Assembly: GCF_900103125.1 (NCBI RefSeq)
Contig: NZ_FNJV01000004.1
Span: 1 to 64,000, forward strand
DNA length: 64,000 nt
Source of the DNA: Mucilaginibacter sp. OK268
GTDB taxonomy: Bacteria; Bacteroidota; Bacteroidia; Sphingobacteriales; Sphingobacteriaceae
Reading direction: 5' to 3'
Both the position numbers and the translations under genes were made by a program. The notes below the pieces were generated by a model. That model ran no database searches, was not told the origin of the DNA, and saw only the letters and a program-made list of their open reading frames with translations. Shown piece after piece: positions 61,120 to 64,000 of the stretch (positions are counted from its first letter, which is position 1; each line of letters opens with the position of its first letter).

Positions 61120-64000
61120 TTACTGTCCCTGGTAATGATAGTCCATGTGTTTCACAATGTTCCCGTCTTTGTCCTTCAGGTTCATCAATCGCTGGAAATT
61201 GTCGTATTCGTAGGTTGTCGTTTCTCCTTTGGCGTCCGTTGAACTGGTCATGCCAATCAATGGTTCATAGGTATACGTGGTCAGCAAGGCATCTTTAGGA
61301 TAGATTCGCACATCGTCGTAAGCCGTGCCTCCGGTCATCGTAAATGAAGGGCCGGCATAAACTTGTTCTCCACTATATTTCCACAGACCTCCACTCAGAT
61401 ACCAATAACTGATCATATAATTCCGGTTATTCGGCTTGGTCCAGCTCACCCCGGCACTGGTTGTATATTTTAGTCCGGTATGTGCTGTCCCGTTCGTTAC
61501 CCCCGTAGCAGTACTTTCTTCAAACCCCTCGTAATAAAACTCGGTATTCAATGCGTTCTTACATTGAGCTACCGGATATTCCTGGTTATAACCCCATTTG
61601 TAGCCTACAGTTATGCCATCTTTTGGAGTTGCCAGAACTGGGTTCCCTGTGGGGTCGTACTGATAGGCTATCTGTTCCTCGTATTGATCATCATGGACAT
61701 AACTCCCGTGTGATGAAGGATAAGGCAGCTGCCCTTTAGCACTTGCCGAAAACTTAAAGTTCGCCTGGCTTATCGGCGATGTTTCTTTCAGCTTATACGA
61801 TTTTGTTAGCAGGCCCCTATCTCCGTATTCATTGATTGATCCTGAAACGACACGGGTACCCTGGCTATCGGTTAAATAAACGACCTGTTCAATCGGATTG
61901 TTGCCCCCATTGGTGAAATTGGTTAATGGAACATACTCATCGCCATAAATATTGGCTTTTGTGTAGGTTTTGCCGTCACTTTTGGTTGTAACATCCCTGG
62001 TTACAAGCAGGTTGGGTGGATTATCGTAATAAAAATCATGATTTACAACAACGGAGTCTGTATTGCTATAGGTTACATCCCGCTGTTTATCCATGTAGTA
62101 TAATGTCGCGGCCTCCCGGGCGGCGCCGACAAAGTTCGTTATGGCGCTTTGAAAACCTTGTACATAGATCGGGATGGATGTCCAAAAATATTGACTAAAT
62201 GTATAGGGGACAGAAGTTTTATAACTTCGTGTTGATCTTGTTAACAGCTTATTTTGACTATCATATATTTCTGTTCCCAGTAAATTACCTCTCAAAAAGT
62301 CCTGTGTCCCGGTTGTCCCTAAGTTATGGTTGACTACCGGCGTTTGAAACTCAGGATCAAAATCACTATAATCTCTATAAGTAGTATAATAGTTTACCGT
62401 TTTTGAATTATCGTTTCTAATTTCTTCTATTCTCTGGTAATTAATATAATTGCCCTGAGTTAGAGGGATAGTATTTACTGTTGAAGATCTTAATACGAAT
62501 ATGGCATCGCATTGATCTCCCAGGGGATTGCCATCTACAGTAAGATTGCTATCGAAATAATAATAATACTTAGGATCTGCCCCAATCACACCGGAGGACA
62601 ACTCACTATTATTCATTTTATACCGGTAAGTGGTGATCATGTCATTAGCATGATTAATCCCGTCATAATTCGTAACTTTCTTCAGCCTGACACCTCCTCC
62701 GAAATCCATAAAGGCTTTGTAATAGTCCTTGCCGGAAATATTGATGGATATCCTGTAAAGACAACCCACCTTGCGTGAATCTACCTGGGCAACGACGTCC
62801 GCCAGGAAACTGTCAAAAACATCGTAGGTACCGGCAGGAAAAGTTTTTTTTATTGGGGGATATGATCTTGTTTCCTGTAAGCAATCTCTACCGTCATTGA
62901 TCTCGATCGTACCCGTTGCAGTAATTTCCGCCTGGTGTGCTATTGTAAAGGTCCCATCGATGTCTGGTCCATCACCCGTCGTATAATATTTCCAGGTGTT
63001 TACGGCCGGGATACTAAAGTATACGGTTCGTTCATATCCAAAACTATAATCATGAGGTTCGTACTCAAAAGTTGTTTGCCCGCCCGTTGGGTATCTTATA
63101 TTTTTTAGAATACCACATACTGCAACAGAGGTGTTTACCCCCCTGTCAGCGGTTCCAACTGGTTGATCGTACATACCAAAGGCCGGCGCCGTGATGATTG
63201 TTCTGGGTATGAGGGATCCATTACCCGCAGCGTTGTAATACCCCCAGTGATCGATACCCATGTAATTATAGGGAACATTTGGAAATGAATAATAATCAAA
63301 ATTGTATTTGTTAAATATCCCTCCGCCTTTGGCATATTGTCTGAACTCCACCGGTACTGCACGTATGCGCCCAAGAGGATTATTATATTTTATAGCAAAA
63401 GATTTTAAGGGTACCGTCAGATTGTTTAAACTATAAACAGCAATGGAATCTAATTGCTTATCTTTTAAGGTATACGTACTACCGGTCGCCTGGATCTGAT
63501 AGGGATCATCCCGGTCACTCGTGAAAAATTTCACTTTCGCGGATTTGGTTTCAATCTCACTTAAGTATATGACCTCGTGCCAGGTAGGGTTTTTTGAGAA
63601 ATTATTCATTGGAACACTCGGACTCCCACCAAATGTGGCACAGCTGGCAAGTCCCATGCTCTCAGACGGAAATTCCTGATAGCGATAAGCATTTGGTGTG
63701 CCTTGATAATAATAGTTGATGTAATCTCCTCTTTTTGAGGTAGCATTTGTAAGATACCAGCTGGATACGGTTTTTATCTCATACGGCTGTGTCGCGACCG
63801 TAGTTGGTGTTCTTGACCATTCTTTATCTGAGAACGTATAGGTATCCCCTTCCGGCGTGCTGATCACCCAGGACTCAATACCGGCAATGATATTATGACT
63901 TTGATCATCTGCCCTGCTATAAGTGATTTTAATATCTTGATAGGGCATGATATGTATATCTCCGCCAAAGTCCATATAAAACTGCCCGGAATAATTCCCG
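61120..64000 (-). CDS. Large YD/RHS-type surface protein, 5' end beyond the window
   Basis: At least 960 residues. The frame stays open past the first ATG (63975) to the right edge, reading GNYSGQFY before MDFGGDIHIMPY, so the start is outside the window. The early part (SYSFGYERTVYFSIP, QTTFEYEPHDYSFG) is beta-rich like insecticidal-toxin B or SpvB-type shells. The end has YD-type repeats (MTSSTDAKGETTTYEYDNFQRLMNLKDKDG). In Bacteroidota such a protein often precedes an RHS protein with DUF6443, as here; perhaps the two share one shell. No catalytic site is seen. Confidence 0.85.
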   Translation of the reverse strand, partial: GNYSGQFYMDFGGDIHIMPYQDIKITYSRADDQSHNIIAGIESWVISTPEGDTYTFSDKEWSRTPTTVATQPYEIKTVSSWYLTNATSKRGDYINYYYQGTPNAYRYQEFPSESMGLASCATFGGSPSVPMNNFSKNPTWHEVIYLSEIETKSAKVKFFTSDRDDPYQIQATGSTYTLKDKQLDSIAVYSLNNLTVPLKSFAIKYNNPLGRIRAVPVEFRQYAKGGGIFNKYNFDYYSFPNVPYNYMGIDHWGYYNAAGNGSLIPRTIITAPAFGMYDQPVGTADRGVNTSVAVCGILKNIRYPTGGQTTFEYEPHDYSFGYERTVYFSIPAVNTWKYYTTGDGPDIDGTFTIAHQAEITATGTIEINDGRDCLQETRSYPPIKKTFPAGTYDVFDSFLADVVAQVDSRKVGCLYRISINISGKDYYKAFMDFGGGVRLKKVTNYDGINHANDMITTYRYKMNNSELSSGVIGADPKYYYYFDSNLTVDGNPLGDQCDAIFVLRSSTVNTIPLTQGNYINYQRIEEIRNDNSKTVNYYTTYRDYSDFDPEFQTPVVNHNLGTTGTQDFLRGNLLGTEIYDSQNKLLTRSTRSYKTSVPYTFSQYFWTSIPIYVQGFQSAITNFVGAAREAATLYYMDKQRDVTYSNTDSVVVNHDFYYDNPPNLLVTRDVTTKSDGKTYTKANIYGDEYVPLTNFTNGGNNPIEQVVYLTDSQGTRVVSGSINEYGDRGLLTKSYKLKETSPISQANFKFSASAKGQLPYPSSHGSYVHDDQYEEQIAYQYDPTGNPVLATPKDGITVGYKWGYNQEYPVAQCKNALNTEFYYEGFEESTATGVTNGTAHTGLKYTTSAGVSWTKPNNRNYMISYWYLSGGLWKYSGEQVYAGPSFTMTGGTAYDDVRIYPKDALLTTYTYEPLIGMTSSTDAKGETTTYEYDNFQRLMNLKDKDGNIVKHMDYHYQGQ

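Overview
The window looks like the chromosome of a Bacteroidota bacterium of the family Sphingobacteriaceae, most like Mucilaginibacter or Pedobacter. This is inferred from gene content and style, not from a database search. The signs are Bacteroidota-type promoters (TTTG, about 19 bases, TAnnTTTG), many short lipoproteins and exported proteins, a bacillithiol gene (bshA), an OstA-like LPS-transport protein, a DUF6600 protein, paired ferritin-like proteins, a DUF6443/RHS protein, and intergenic spaces full of short palindromic repeats.

Positions 1-54,700 are mostly ordinary chromosome in short operons. 1-5,500 holds a DUF885 lipoprotein, a YefM-YoeB toxin-antitoxin pair and uvrA. 5,860-9,300 holds a small phosphotransferase, a prolyl-hydroxylase-like enzyme, a lipoprotein and a lytic transglycosylase. 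9,550-18,350 holds an RluB-type pseudouridine synthase with a long basic tail, a lactonase, rdgB, a SurA-like foldase followed by moxR, and an NTF2-like exported protein. 18,640-25,516 holds cysS and a mutL / rhomboid / rhomboid / endonuclease-phosphatase operon. 25,647-35,626 holds an amidohydrolase with a serine hydrolase, an OmpH-like chaperone, an AraC regulator, two VOC proteins, a Bcr/CflA transporter and bshA. 36,038-49,217 holds a CLC transporter, the OstA-like protein, a tilS operon, a LysR regulator facing a transporter whose start is broken by a stop codon, a CPBP protease and a 2-oxoglutarate oxygenase. 49,637-54,709 holds a Gln-rich DUF6600 protein, a thioredoxin and two ferritin-like proteins.

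From 54,827 the character changes. A tRNA-Val gene with an intact promoter stops just after its anticodon loop. It is followed by a RadC-like JAB protein, about 1 kb with no recognisable gene, a frameshifted HTH regulator, an intact second copy of that regulator, and a three-gene minus-strand operon that runs off the right edge. The operon is a large partial YD/RHS-type protein, a 1222-residue RHS protein, and a small exported protein that overlaps it by four bases. I read this as the start of an accessory island.

The best candidate for something undescribed is the RHS protein's C-terminal extension. It carries a His-Gly ... Ala-Cys pattern typical of caspase-fold cysteine peptidases, and the small exported protein behind it is a possible partner or immunity factor. 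Other points worth attention are at least three families of palindromic intergenic repeats, two half-copies of one family on either side of the CLC gene, and a helically phased array of four GTTAAAA motifs upstream of the lactonase.
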